Assembly (NCBI GenBank): GCA_000181795.3
Contig: ABIR03004679.1
Coordinates: 1,922-37,349 of the forward strand
Source: Trichinella spiralis
Taxonomy: Eukaryota > Nematoda > Enoplea > Trichinellida > Trichinellidae
Length of the DNA: 35,428 bases
Direction of reading: 5' to 3'
The notes beneath the pieces are model-generated. The model did no database searches. It was not told the origin of the DNA and worked only from the letters and a program-made list of their open reading frames with translations. Below are positions 20,986-30,650 of the stretch, piece by piece (the stretch's first letter is position 1; every line of letters begins with the position of its first letter). The translations under genes and the position numbers were made by a program.

Positions 20986-22662
20986 TTAGCACGTCCTTTT
21001 TAAGTTTTCACTGGAAACAGCAAAGGTGGCATCATACTGTGACACTGGCAGACCGGAAATAATTGGAAGACTATTGAAAATAATTTCCATTTGACGTTCC
21101 CAAAATTGAGAATCCGCCTGCTGAATTTCTCCCACAAAGTCTTTATCAAATGGATGGATTTCAAGTAGGCAATTGATGCATTGAAACGCTTTCCAAAGTT
21201 TGAACATCAAGATGCTATCATAATCATTTTCAGCGAATGCCATTACTTTTATCGTGTTATTTTCTTCATGTAGCAGCTGGATACGACATTCACAAATATT
21301 TTGTATCGCTTTTACAGTTAAGCTATTAGGACCGATTATTCTTTTTGCAACATCGAATGGGTAGTGCAAAGATGAATAAATCTTCGTAGCAAATGCGTTT
21401 TCAATTTCTCCAATTTGTACAGGTGGCGGAAGATGAAGAAAGTTCTGCAGCCGTGTCAATGTTAGCAAATTCTTCATGTGATAAAGCAAAATATTTTCCT
21501 CAAGTTTTTCAAACATATCTACTATACCTACAGTGATGAATGAATTCTTCTCATTTAATGGAGCATTCAACAAATCTGCGCCACATAAATTAACGGGAAA
21601 ATGAACCTTCAACATTTCAGCTCGAGTTGCATAGAATTTCAAATCTTTTAATTGAACTGCATTCACCATGTCTTCGTCAGAATAAAACGATTTTAGCAAG
21701 CAATGAATGCATTCAAATGCTCTCCAAAGCTTGAATTTCACAATACTTTCAAAATCACGCTCGACGAATACTTCGATTTGTAGCGCATTGACTTCTTTCC
21801 AACGCAGTCGGATGCGGCATCCACAAACTGTTTGAATCACTTTCACAGTTAAACCACGAGGACCAATTATTCTGCCTGCAATATTAAATGGAAAGTCGAG
21901 AAGTGAATAGATCTTCTTAGCATATCCATTTGTAACTCTACCACTCGCTGCTGGTGATGGAATGCTGAAAATATCATGGAACATTGGCAATGCTAACAAG
22001 TTGTTCATGTGACTGGTCAGCATTTGCTTTTCCAATACTTTAAGCATTTCCACTGAAAATCTTTTACCCACTGAGTAATGGTTACTTGAAACAGCACTTA
22101 CATCATTTATATCAGAATGACAATGCTGCTGAATGACAAAGAATTTTATGATGATTTCAACCTGGCTTTCATAGAATTTGAAATCATCAGATTGAATTAC
22201 TTGCACCATATCTTTTCCTGAAGGATCCATGCGAAGCAAACAATAAATGAGCTGAAATGCTTTCCAAATTTTGAACTTCACAATGCTCTCGTAATCTGGT
22301 TCAACAAATATCTGGATTAGCAGTAAATTGTATTTTATGAAATTCAGTTCGATGCCACATCCACATAATAGTTGAATAGCTTTCACAGTGCAACCACGCG
22401 GACCAATTATTCTGCCTGTCATATTATACGGCAAACCTGCAGTTGAATAGCATGTTTCTGCGAACCCTTTCTTAATTTGTCCACTTGGTTCAGGCGTCGG
22501 AATCTGAATAATGTGCTGAATCATTGGCAATGCAAGCAACTTGTTCACATGATGAAGCAGAATGTGTTCTTCAACATTAATTATCAACTGCGTGATGAAC
22601 TGCTCAGTGGAATCCTCATCGACTTGCTTTACTGTTCTGCTCAGCTGACTTAACGAAGACAT
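20986..22662 (-). CDS. Single-exon protein with three tandem QUA1-KH-QUA2-like modules (STAR family relative)
   Basis: The uninterrupted frame gives 558 aa from the first ATG at 22662. The frame stays open to 22713, but the codon there is TTG and a TATATAAAA box sits at about 22721-22730, so the ATG at 22662 fits a start about 30 nt after transcription begins. Three repeats spaced 177-180 residues apart each have a QUA1-like helix pair (NLLALPMFHDIF in module 2), a KH core and a QUA2-like tail (DMVNAVQLKDLKFY). KH loops are GRIIGPRG at residues 83-90 and 263-270, as in QKI, GLD-1 and other STAR proteins, and KRIIGPNS at 440-447 in module 3, where the loop has degenerated. The long insertion usual in STAR KH domains is missing. 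STAR proteins bind RNA as QUA1 dimers and control splicing and translation; an RNA-binding role here is inferred. No introns and no close relative known to me; a retrocopy origin is possible. Confidence 0.85.
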   Translation of the reverse strand: MSSLSQLSRTVKQVDEDSTEQFITQLIINVEEHILLHHVNKLLALPMIQHIIQIPTPEPSGQIKKGFAETCYSTAGLPYNMTGRIIGPRGCTVKAIQLLCGCGIELNFIKYNLLLIQIFVEPDYESIVKFKIWKAFQLIYCLLRMDPSGKDMVQVIQSDDFKFYESQVEIIIKFFVIQQHCHSDINDVSAVSSNHYSVGKRFSVEMLKVLEKQMLTSHMNNLLALPMFHDIFSIPSPAASGRVTNGYAKKIYSLLDFPFNIAGRIIGPRGLTVKVIQTVCGCRIRLRWKEVNALQIEVFVERDFESIVKFKLWRAFECIHCLLKSFYSDEDMVNAVQLKDLKFYATRAEMLKVHFPVNLCGADLLNAPLNEKNSFITVGIVDMFEKLEENILLYHMKNLLTLTRLQNFLHLPPPVQIGEIENAFATKIYSSLHYPFDVAKRIIGPNSLTVKAIQNICECRIQLLHEENNTIKVMAFAENDYDSILMFKLWKAFQCINCLLEIHPFDKDFVGEIQQADSQFWERQMEIIFNSLPIISGLPVSQYDATFAVSSENLKRTC

Positions 22663-22717
22663 ACTGCTGTTGTGATAATTGAAGGAATAAGAGAATGAGC
22701 TTTGTGACTTCAATCAA

Positions 22718-22733
22718 CCTATTTTATATATCT
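22718..22733 (-). promoter_or_regulatory. TATA box of the STAR-like gene
   Basis: On the minus strand AGATATATAAAAT spans about 22720-22732, roughly 60 nt upstream of the ATG at 22662. This supports that ATG over the longer open frame. Confidence 0.55.
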
Positions 22734-23639
22734 ATGGCCCAACTTTAAACTGCTGCTTTTAAAGTAAATGCATAAAGTTGAGTTTTGTTTAAAGTGTTAT
22801 GGTTTAAAACGTAGGTCATTCTTAGATGTCATTATAATTGAAAATTTTCTAAAAAATTGCTTATTTAAAATATTCCTACCGCAAATTGAAAAACACATAT
22901 GCTGCAGTTTTATTTGTAAAACGTTCTTTAACTTAATTATTATAATATATTTAAGTTATGATGTTCAAGATAGAGTGGTTTTATTGAGCTTTGTGTGATG
23001 CCCACGCTGAATTTATATAAAAATTAGACTACCTTTCTATTTTTATAGCAAGCAATCTAAATACCATTAGAATGAACCATTGATGTTAATGTTAATTTAA
23101 CTTTTCAAATTTATATCTTCAAAGAAGCCATTTTTCAGTTAGAGGAAAAATAATTTTTATTTAACCGACCTGCATCATACTTATATTTGTTTTATAATTT
23201 TAAAGCAATGTGAAAAATTAGTTAATAATTTGTCTTTCTTATGAATTTTCTTCGTTTTTCATGGTATAAATCAAAAGTTACTTCAAAAGGTGATTGTTTG
23301 AAACATCGTTGCATATATCATTAACTTCACCAGTATAAGAATATAATTTTATTTATATTTTGTTCAATTTTTCTTTTATCATTTAATGCAATGATCTCTT
23401 CTAAAAGTAGTTGTTCAGTAGATAAAAATATGGCAGTAAAAAATGACAAACCTGAAATCATGATTACTATGGATGCTAGAAGTTCTTTTTTTAATTTTCC
23501 ACACAGCGCACTCATGATTTTTATTAACAGTTTTTATTAAGTTAATTAGCCTCAACATAACTGATAATGAAGTTAAAATCTCTGTTGTAATGTAAGATAT
23601 CTATATGTACCTTTTCATTTACATAATTTTCTGCTTTGC

Positions 23640-23707
<68 letters not shown>

Positions 23708-24934
23708 AATATATGAATGTGATAAGCAAATAACATCCATTTTATTTTTAAAAGTGATTGAAAAGTAGTTTACTGATTTACTGACTAACAATTAAATACT
23801 TCTACTTAATCTGCCTTTATTTTTTGATAGATATGTTGAATAATCATCTTAAAATTTTAAATTTATCATTGCCATGATTGGAAACTTTGCATTATTGAAG
23901 CAATACAATAAACCTTTCTGTGATATTTAATTTTATTCAAAGAATAATTTAAAATGATGATCTAATTCTGTATTATATGATGGGAACTTTCAAATAATTT
24001 GTTTCTAAAATTAACAGAACGTTTTCTCTAAATTTGTTTGAAGGAAAAACCGGAAATAACAAAAACATGGTGAGATGTCTAGCAATTGCACTTGTAGAGA
24101 AGGCCTACTCTCTAAACAGCATATATCAAAGAGTTCAAATGTATGCTCTTGTGCTCAGCTGACCTTTCTAAAATGATCTTGTGTTTCCTCAAAGGTAGTG
24201 ACTGATGGTATTACGCTGTGGCTGGAAGATACTACAGTTCTCATTCAGATGAACTTTAATCTTCTACCACTTCTAACCAGTGGATATCCAAACGGGCGAT
24301 TAACGAATTTGTGTTTTGTTTGACTTCACCCTTGCGTCTTCTCAAGCTTTTCATGAACTATAAAATGAGTCATAATGCAACACTGCTTTTACATAATTGC
24401 ACGGACAATGCCTCAAGTCATAGCCACTTAATAATGGGCATCTCTAAATATGATAGGTCTTTGGACTTCTTAATAATCACACCTCGCATAATCAAATCAT
24501 AAAGTTGAACTCAATTTCCAAACTCTGAATCTTCCAATGCTTTTTCAACAACTCCCCTCACACGTCTTATTACGTAAGCATTAAATAAGTGATTTTTTAT
24601 GCGTAGACATAGGATGGACAGCAAATAATCCGTGCAAATGCTGTAAGTATGGCTACATGGTCATGACGCTGATCACTTATAATGAAGCTGCTGATGTATT
24701 CATGAGTGTCGTTTATTCAAATGAGAAAATTACTCAACTGATTGTGTATTTAAGGGGTGTCTAGTTAATGGAACAATTGGAGGTGCTTTTATTTTTATGA
24801 GCATAAAGCACATGGATAAAAAAATACCATATCTTCTTAACAAAGGAACTGCTTATTCTTAACTGATTTTTTACGCAAGCCAGTAAAGAGAGTTATAGTT
24901 GCATCGATGTGATACAACCAAACGTTTATTTCGC
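22734..24934. other. AT-rich stretch with a TA microsatellite; no gene supported
   Basis: Apart from the (TA)n tract at 23643-23702, nothing is recognised. The short frames 22768-22998, 23327-23515 and 24311-24502 show no family, splice context or conserved motif. Confidence 0.4.
23643..23702. repeat. (TA)n microsatellite
   Basis: About 30 uninterrupted TA units. The repeat is self-complementary and likely length-variable. Confidence 0.98.
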
Positions 24935-25350
24935 CTATGTTAGAAATGATAATTCCTTTGGAGGGTCCTGTTTAACGTCAGCTATGTTAATCTGCACAAA
25001 GAACCCTTCTGATTTGCTATCAATCAGGCCCTTACAGTGATCGTACAGATCGACAGTGACTGGAAACACCTTACGCAGTGAGACCAGGAAGAAGAGGTTG
25101 CGCAGGGAGTCGCAATTGATGGTAAAGGTTTGTGTAGTCATTGGACAGGGAGTGATATGGATAATCACATTAGTTGCTCTAATAGAATGCTTTCAAGCAG
25201 CTGAAATGCAATATTCTTGACTTGATCAAACTTTGAAGACTTCGTAGCAGTGACTTCAACAAAGAGAAGCATGTGAGATAACCTTAAGCTCGCGCATATG
25301 GTTGACAGGATCCTGTGGAAGTCTACATGAGCGCTGATGTGATGCGTCAT
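24935..25350 (-). pseudogene. Unrecognised minus-strand coding remnant in two overlapping frames
   Basis: One frame (25350-25165) reads from an ATG through LLFVEVTATKSSKFDQVKN and ends LLESILLEQLM. A second frame overlaps its stop and continues through NCDSLRNLFFLVSLRKVFPV, LYDHCKGLIDSK and NIADVKQDPPKEL to 24935. Amino acid composition is protein-like (mixed hydrophobic and charged, few low-complexity runs) and the base composition is less AT-rich than the surroundings, which argues for former coding sequence. I do not recognise the family. A host gene fragment, a retrocopy or a transposon part are all possible. Confidence 0.35.
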
Positions 25351-26020
25351 CGATTACTCTTCCTTAAATATTGGCTGCTGCTTTATTATTTTATGAGTCA
25401 TGTTTCAGTTTTTGATTTGAGATTATACTTCAATAAACTGAATGAACAACTAAACAATTCTAGTTGTAGTTCCTTTACCACATAGAAATGTGTGATGTAT
25501 AGATGATGATGTTGCGTTTCATCTTACAAATGTGAATTACTTAACAACAACTGATATTAAAAGTTACTGCTTATTTAAATTTACTCAGCTTTTTAAAAAT
25601 AAAATTAAACATGGCCGCTGAAATGCCACCAACCATATAACTAATAGATAATTGCAAATAATAATTTGCTCAGTAAAAAGGCAATTTTTAAAATTCCATG
25701 TAACGTTTATTCATGTTATTGAGAGAAAATGAATAACACAGATAAACTACTTCCAGATGGAAAACTGTATAAGCCAGTTGTGGTAGGCAAGCAGCTTTAT
25801 ATCTGAGAAGCATTGAAAAAATGCTACATGTCAAACAGATTCGCAATTAAGTCATTGTTAAAAATAATGATGAAATTAAATGCAATTAAACTAAAAATTA
25901 AAATATTTGCTTAATTAAGTATTTACATAGTAAAGCCTAATTGCATCTACAGAATCACTTTATATATCATCATAAATATTTTCCCATCAAGTCATTCGCA
26001 CAAATATACACGCAAACATC
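25351..26020. other. Spacer upstream of gene E
   Basis: AT-rich. The last 150 bases hold the array's upstream module (AGCCTAATTGCATCT near 25933, CATAAATATTTTCCCATCA near 25971). No gene is seen. Confidence 0.5.
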
Positions 26021-26082
26021 TGTATGTATATATGTGTGCGTGTGCATGTAGATGGGCGCGAGCAATTGCATATCATTAATTC
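26018..26082 (+). promoter_or_regulatory. Core promoter of DNase II-like gene E
   Basis: A TATGTATATATG tract at about 26023-26034 precedes TCATTAATTC at 26073-26082, which begins 32 nt before the ATG at 26105. The TATA-like tract is farther from the motif than in A, with a GT-rich insert between them. Confidence 0.5.
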
Positions 26083-26104
26083 GTACGCAGTTACGTATTA
26101 ATAA

Positions 26105-28134
26105 ATGCAGGAAATTATCTTCATACTTTTTGTTTTACCATATATTACAATTTCGCAAGAATGGAAATGCAAAACCAGAGCAGGAGCAGCCAATGCAGAT
26201 TGGTAAGTTTTATTATAAATCCTCGCTCTGTTTAGAAAAAATAAAATAAATTAAATAAAATAAATTATAACAACATAACATAACATAGCATAACGGCATA
26301 TCATTTTGGAATTTTTTCAGTGTCTATTATGTGTTAAGAAAAAATCTAACTGCAGCTTATAATAATATCAATAATATAATGCAGCGTTTGTGTAAGGGTT
26401 TATAAAAATGGCTTACGTACAGGTGTATAATTACAACAATAAGTAAAGAAATATTTACACGTTTATTCATTTCATTGCTCAAATGTAAAATAAATGGAAA
26501 ACAAATCTCATATACATAATACACAATACATATAGGGCAATATTATACAAAGGTCCTGCACAGAACACTGGTAAATTGTTCACTTCAAATTCACCTGCTG
26601 CTTGGGAGGGTGGAGCAGTACCCGTTACTCAAAATAATGGGCATTCATTTGCAGTTGCACTGACCCACGTAGTAGGAGACAACGGTAATGTAAAGTTTCT
26701 TGCATACAACAACGTTCCTCCAGCAGTGCCAAATGTGAAAACAAAGTCTAACAGCAAAGGTAGGATGAATAAAAATTCAAAAATTTTGCAATTGCTTAAA
26801 TTATTTATGAAACAGGTGTCATTATCATCAACACAGCTCCAGGACAAAATGACGGCACGTGGATTGTACATACTGTTCCAGGATTTCCAGCAGCAAAAAC
26901 AGGCTACAGTTGGCCAGCAGCTGAAATCGCTAAAGGACATTTATTAATTTGCATGAGTATTGCAGAAACCCAAATCAACGCAGTAGGTTAGTCCGTGGCT
27001 TAAACTAATACCGTATCAAAAATCATTACACTTCTTGTAATGCAAATTTATTCTAATTAGTATCTTGGAAACAAGATATTCTACACATTTTTTTAACGAA
27101 TAATCTGAAAAAAGGTTTTTTAATATTTAAAATATCTGCTAATCATTAAAATTAAATATTATCATTATAAAGAAGTAAACATTTTATTCTTTTTATTTAG
27201 CTGCTTCATTAATTCAAATTGAACCCTTCGTATACTATAATGATATTCCTGAAACAGAGACAGCAGGAATGCCAGATTTTAAAAAATTAGCAGAAGGACA
27301 AATTCCTGTTTCCCCACCATTTACGATCAGACGATCGATTAAAACTGCGGCGCCTGCTCCTGTTGACATTCACATTTATAGCAAATCAGCTAAATCCAAA
27401 TATGGTGGGTAGATATAACATAATAACTAAAATGATTATTTAAGTGTCTTTTTGTAATTAGTTTCTCATATTTTTCTAAAAGTAGTAATAAGTAAAACCT
27501 AAAAGAAGAAACATCATATGTTTAAAAAAGCATATAATCACACTAAGAGCGATGAAAATGTAATTACGTGTCGCTTTTAGTATTTGTACCAAAGTAAATA
27601 TTAATAATTAATGATTAAAACGCAGTTTGCCGTAATTTTCACTGAAGTTCAAGAGTTTAATTTGTGATCACTAAAAAGAGACTGTCGCCTAGTAAAAACA
27701 AATTTTATTATTCTGGTATAAAGAGAATTACTTTTAAAACTTACAATTGCATTTTTAGAAATTTACAAAAAGGTCATTGTAAAAGCTCTCAAAAAGACTA
27801 TAAAGGTGTGGTCTAGAAGAGACAATAAATTGAAAGGAGACTGCAGAGTTTTGCAGAGGAATATTCGTTTAATTAAAAGCCCAGCTCAAATTGGTGATCA
27901 TCCTACTAATATTGAGGCAGACGAATCAAATTGGATTGTTTCAGAACCTGGAAATATATTTTGCTTCATGGATAAGCCATATTCAGTAAGTATATGGAAC
28001 TTTTATTAAGCTACTGATATTGAATTTAGAAAAATCAAATAAAAGAACCTGGGATGGCAGTTTGTATTGACAAAGATACAATTTTTGCTCAATTTAATGC
28101 TATTGCTGCTCAAGTTGAGAACTGTCCATCATGA
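26105..28134 (+). CDS. DNase II-like secreted protein, copy E (six exons, shifted exon 5 donor)
   Basis: Exons are 26105-26202, 26536-26759, 26816-26986, 27201-27404, 27759-27985 and 28030-28134; the product is 342 aa. The signal peptide (MQEIIFILFVLPYITISQ) and family motifs match the other copies: first motif N105-S-K107, His126, second motif E288-S-N290, six cysteines. Exon 5 ends early: A-D use AAA|GTAAAATAA-type donors after AVTILK, but here a consensus GTAAGT follows PYS, removing five residues while keeping phase 0. The 44-bp intron 5 still ends TTTAG. Exon 6 is less like the others (KNQIKEPG, ending PS). From intron 2 to exon 5 it is nearly identical to D, nine kilobases upstream. AATAAA at 28269-28274 is a candidate poly(A) signal. 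Confidence 0.88.
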
Positions 28135-29681
28135 AAAGCAGTATGAAGTAGGCAATGAAAATTTTATAACATTTTAAACAAGATGTGTACTGAAATTGCT
28201 TATTATTTGTCGGTAATTTAATGAATTTCATTTTCACCTATTTTTATTGAATATATTTAGCATTTATTAATAAATGAAAATGATACCTTGAGTTCTTACT
28301 GTTCTTTACTTTGTTCAAGAGTTGTTCTGATAACGTCTTACTTTATGTTTTAAGTTACCTGAGCAGGAATAACTTATGCAAAACCTGAGTTTGGAACGTA
28401 GCAGACTTTCTTGAAACATGCAAACTGTTGTTGGACTCTGCTTTAGAAAAATAGGTGCTTAATTTTACCGCTTTTGATCGGTAATTGGCGATTGACTCAT
28501 GGTATTTTGTTTATATTTTACTTTTTGAGATGGAATTAATGATCAAAATGATGATGAATAACTAATAAAATGGCATAAGTCATTCGCAAATTACCGATCA
28601 AACGCTGTACAAGCTATGAACGAACAACCAATCACACAAAAAGGGTGGTGTGAGGAAAATGGGAGCTTATGAAATCAACGTTCTCCTTCAGTAGCATCAC
28701 AAATTTAGAAAATTAGATTTGATCACAGGAAGGTGATGGTACAGAACCGTATAAAATCCTTGTATCAACTTTCAACGAAAAATAATGGCTATTACGTGAC
28801 CAATAATCTACACTCAACATCGCACTAGGAACGCTTGTAAAGAATCCATCCATAAGTGAAAGACTGCATCAGAAATATCAGCAAATAGAACATTAAAAAT
28901 AAATTAGAAATGAATTTATGGGATTTTTAATATAATAATAATGTTAAAATAAATCGAATTCGAAATAATCGAAATTTAATTATTTCAGCATATTTTTAAT
29001 AACCTGAAAATCATTTGGTACAGAATAACAGCAATTTCCCTAAACGAGGGCGTTTTTTTGTTTAAAACTACTAGAAGCTTTACTATGTCTATTATACAGA
29101 ATGAAGAAAAGGTTCTCAAAGTGGCGTATGTTGTGTAAATGGTAAACATGCCCAACTTAGCGACAGATAAAATGGAAGAACATAAATTAGGTGTCAACTG
29201 ACGTCAGGGCGGTGGTTATGAATGGTGTGCGCGTGTACTTGTTCATTTGTGTTAGCATTAAATTGTCAAACTACGTTGTAGTTGTTTAATAAATTTTTTC
29301 TTGCTTATTTGTTTAATGAGATGATTAGGCGTTTTCTATTGACTTTGAAGTACACAGCTCTTGAATATCAGATTGTACTGGCAGTGCAGTCTATCATTAT
29401 CTAATCTAACGCATTAGTTATGACTAACAGTTTCCATTAAAAAGTTTATTGTTTAGAAATACAAAACTGTTTAACTTGTAGAACTCAATGTATTTAGCAC
29501 AGTAGTAACATGGAAAATTTGATAAATTAAAAAATGAATTACTTCCAAATTGGAAAAGCAAAAATATTGAGTATACGCGTATCCGGTATTTAAGAGATTA
29601 AGGTTTAAAAGTCATACTAAGTTTTAAGGATATCAAAGAGTGATAAACTTTATTGTTTAGATTTTATGTCATTTTTTAAGT
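28135..29681. other. AT-rich spacer with one palindromic repeat; no gene seen
   Basis: It holds the 3' UTR of E (AATAAA at 28269-28274) and the inverted repeat at 28471-28604. The short minus-strand frame at 28985-29197 has no recognisable family. Confidence 0.45.
28471..28604. repeat. Imperfect inverted repeat, about 134 bp (MITE-like palindrome)
   Basis: The arm at 28471-28497 (core GATCGGTAATTGGCGATTGACT from 28476) and the arm at 28578-28604 are reverse complements at about 20 of 22 core positions, and weaker pairing continues inward (ATGGTATTTTG against ATGCCATTTTA). A foldback DNA element or a hairpin is possible. No clear target duplication was found. Confidence 0.6.
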
Positions 29682-30225
29682 TGTAACGACCCGCCGGGTG
29701 GGGACAGCGGATCTGCCTCTGGGTCCGCGCCAGTTCGTCCGCCGTTTCTATGTGCTTGTTCGTTCTCGCTCGCTGGGTCTCGTCTCCTCGTCGACATCCT
29801 CAGAACACGCTTTTACTCGTACAACTCGTCCACACGTCGGTCAGCGCTCTCGCTCTTCGCCACTCCAATATATAGAAGGCTTTCGCCGCAGGGGGGCAAC
29901 GTAGTGGGTCAACTGAAATTTGATCCCCTATTGTCTTGCTGACAGTCCCCCGGCTTGCGGCCCTTCTGTAAATCAGCGGCTCGTTACGCGGGGGCTTTGA
30001 TCCGCTGCCCCAACGGATCATCAGCGACCGGCATGCCCTCGGATCAGTGACCGAACGCATGTTAAACAATGGCCGAACAATGGCTAATTAGGTACCGACG
30101 TGTCGGGTCATGAGGGTCTGTCGCCAGAAGCCACCCGCGGTCCTCGCCGGCGGCGTCTTTGAACTCGCATCTACCTCAGCCGCACCTGCAATCATCAACG
30201 CCGCCGTATAGCAAGGGTTGTTGTA
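29682..30225 (+). mobile_element. Solo LTR fossil, GC-rich, with 4-bp target duplication
   Basis: A 544-bp GC-rich block begins TGTAACGACCC and ends GGGTTGTTGTA, giving imperfect inverted ends close to the TG...CA pattern of LTRs. The 4-bp direct repeat AAGT flanks it exactly (29678-29681 and 30226-30229), as Ty3/Gypsy and BEL/Pao elements produce. A TATA-like CCAATATATAGAAGG sits inside at about 29864-29878. No internal region or second LTR is present, so it is a solo LTR, left by recombination between two LTRs. The strand is inferred from that TATA-like site. The matching target duplication argues against great age, but age cannot be measured from one LTR. Confidence 0.75.
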
Positions 30226-30229
30226 AAGT

Positions 30230-30568
30230 AAATGCTCATAATACATAAAATAATTGCATTCAAAATCATGTATAGCTATTTACCTATCAAGAATGAAAAT
30301 GTTATTATTTCTGCTTAAATGCATGCGGATCCTTTTTAATTATTTAAATGCTTATTTCTATTTATATTAAAATATTTTCATACTTTCATTGGATTGTTCT
30401 GCTTGAAATAATTTAAACTTTAAGTATTTTTGAATAATACATAGGTTTTATTTTAACTACTTTCTGGGTTATTTATGCAAATAACATTAATAATCAATAA
30501 ATATTAAAATTCAGCAATATTTAAAGTGAAGATTTTACATATAATGTAAAGAAACTCCCTCTCGTGTA
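30230..30568. other. AT-rich spacer, nothing recognised
   Basis: No coding pattern or repeat is seen between the solo LTR and the tRNA gene. Confidence 0.55.
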
Positions 30569-30650
30569 GCTGCGATGGCCGAGTGGTTAAGGCGTTGGAC
30601 TTGAAATCCAATGGGATATTCCCGCGTAGGTTCAAATCCTGCTCGCAGCG
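30569..30650 (+). tRNA. tRNA-Ser(UGA): tRNA-Ser (anticodon UGA)
   Basis: The acceptor stem GCTGCGA (30569-30575) pairs with TCGCAGC (30643-30649), followed by discriminator G. The D arm reads TGGCCGAGTGGTTAAGGCG. The anticodon stem TTGGA/TCCAA encloses CTTGAAA, giving anticodon TGA at 30602-30604. A long variable arm (TGGGATATTCCCG region) marks a class II tRNA, as expected for serine, and the T arm is GTAGG-TTCAAAT-CCTGC. No intron. The A box (TGGCCGAGTGG) and B box (GGTTCAAATCC) are intact for RNA polymerase III, so it looks functional. Confidence 0.97.

Noticed and set aside
22663-22713. Amino-terminal extension of the STAR-like frame up to 22713
   Set aside because: The codon at 22713 is TTG, not ATG, and the TATA box at about 22721-22730 would place transcription start inside or after this stretch; the first ATG is at 22662.
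23542-23736. Minus-strand frame with a long Tyr-Ile repeat
   Set aside because: It is the translation of the (TA)n microsatellite.
29690-30200. GC-rich block considered as an rRNA fragment or CpG-type promoter island
   Set aside because: No recognisable rRNA core sequence, and the near-inverted ends with an exact 4-bp flanking duplication fit an LTR better.
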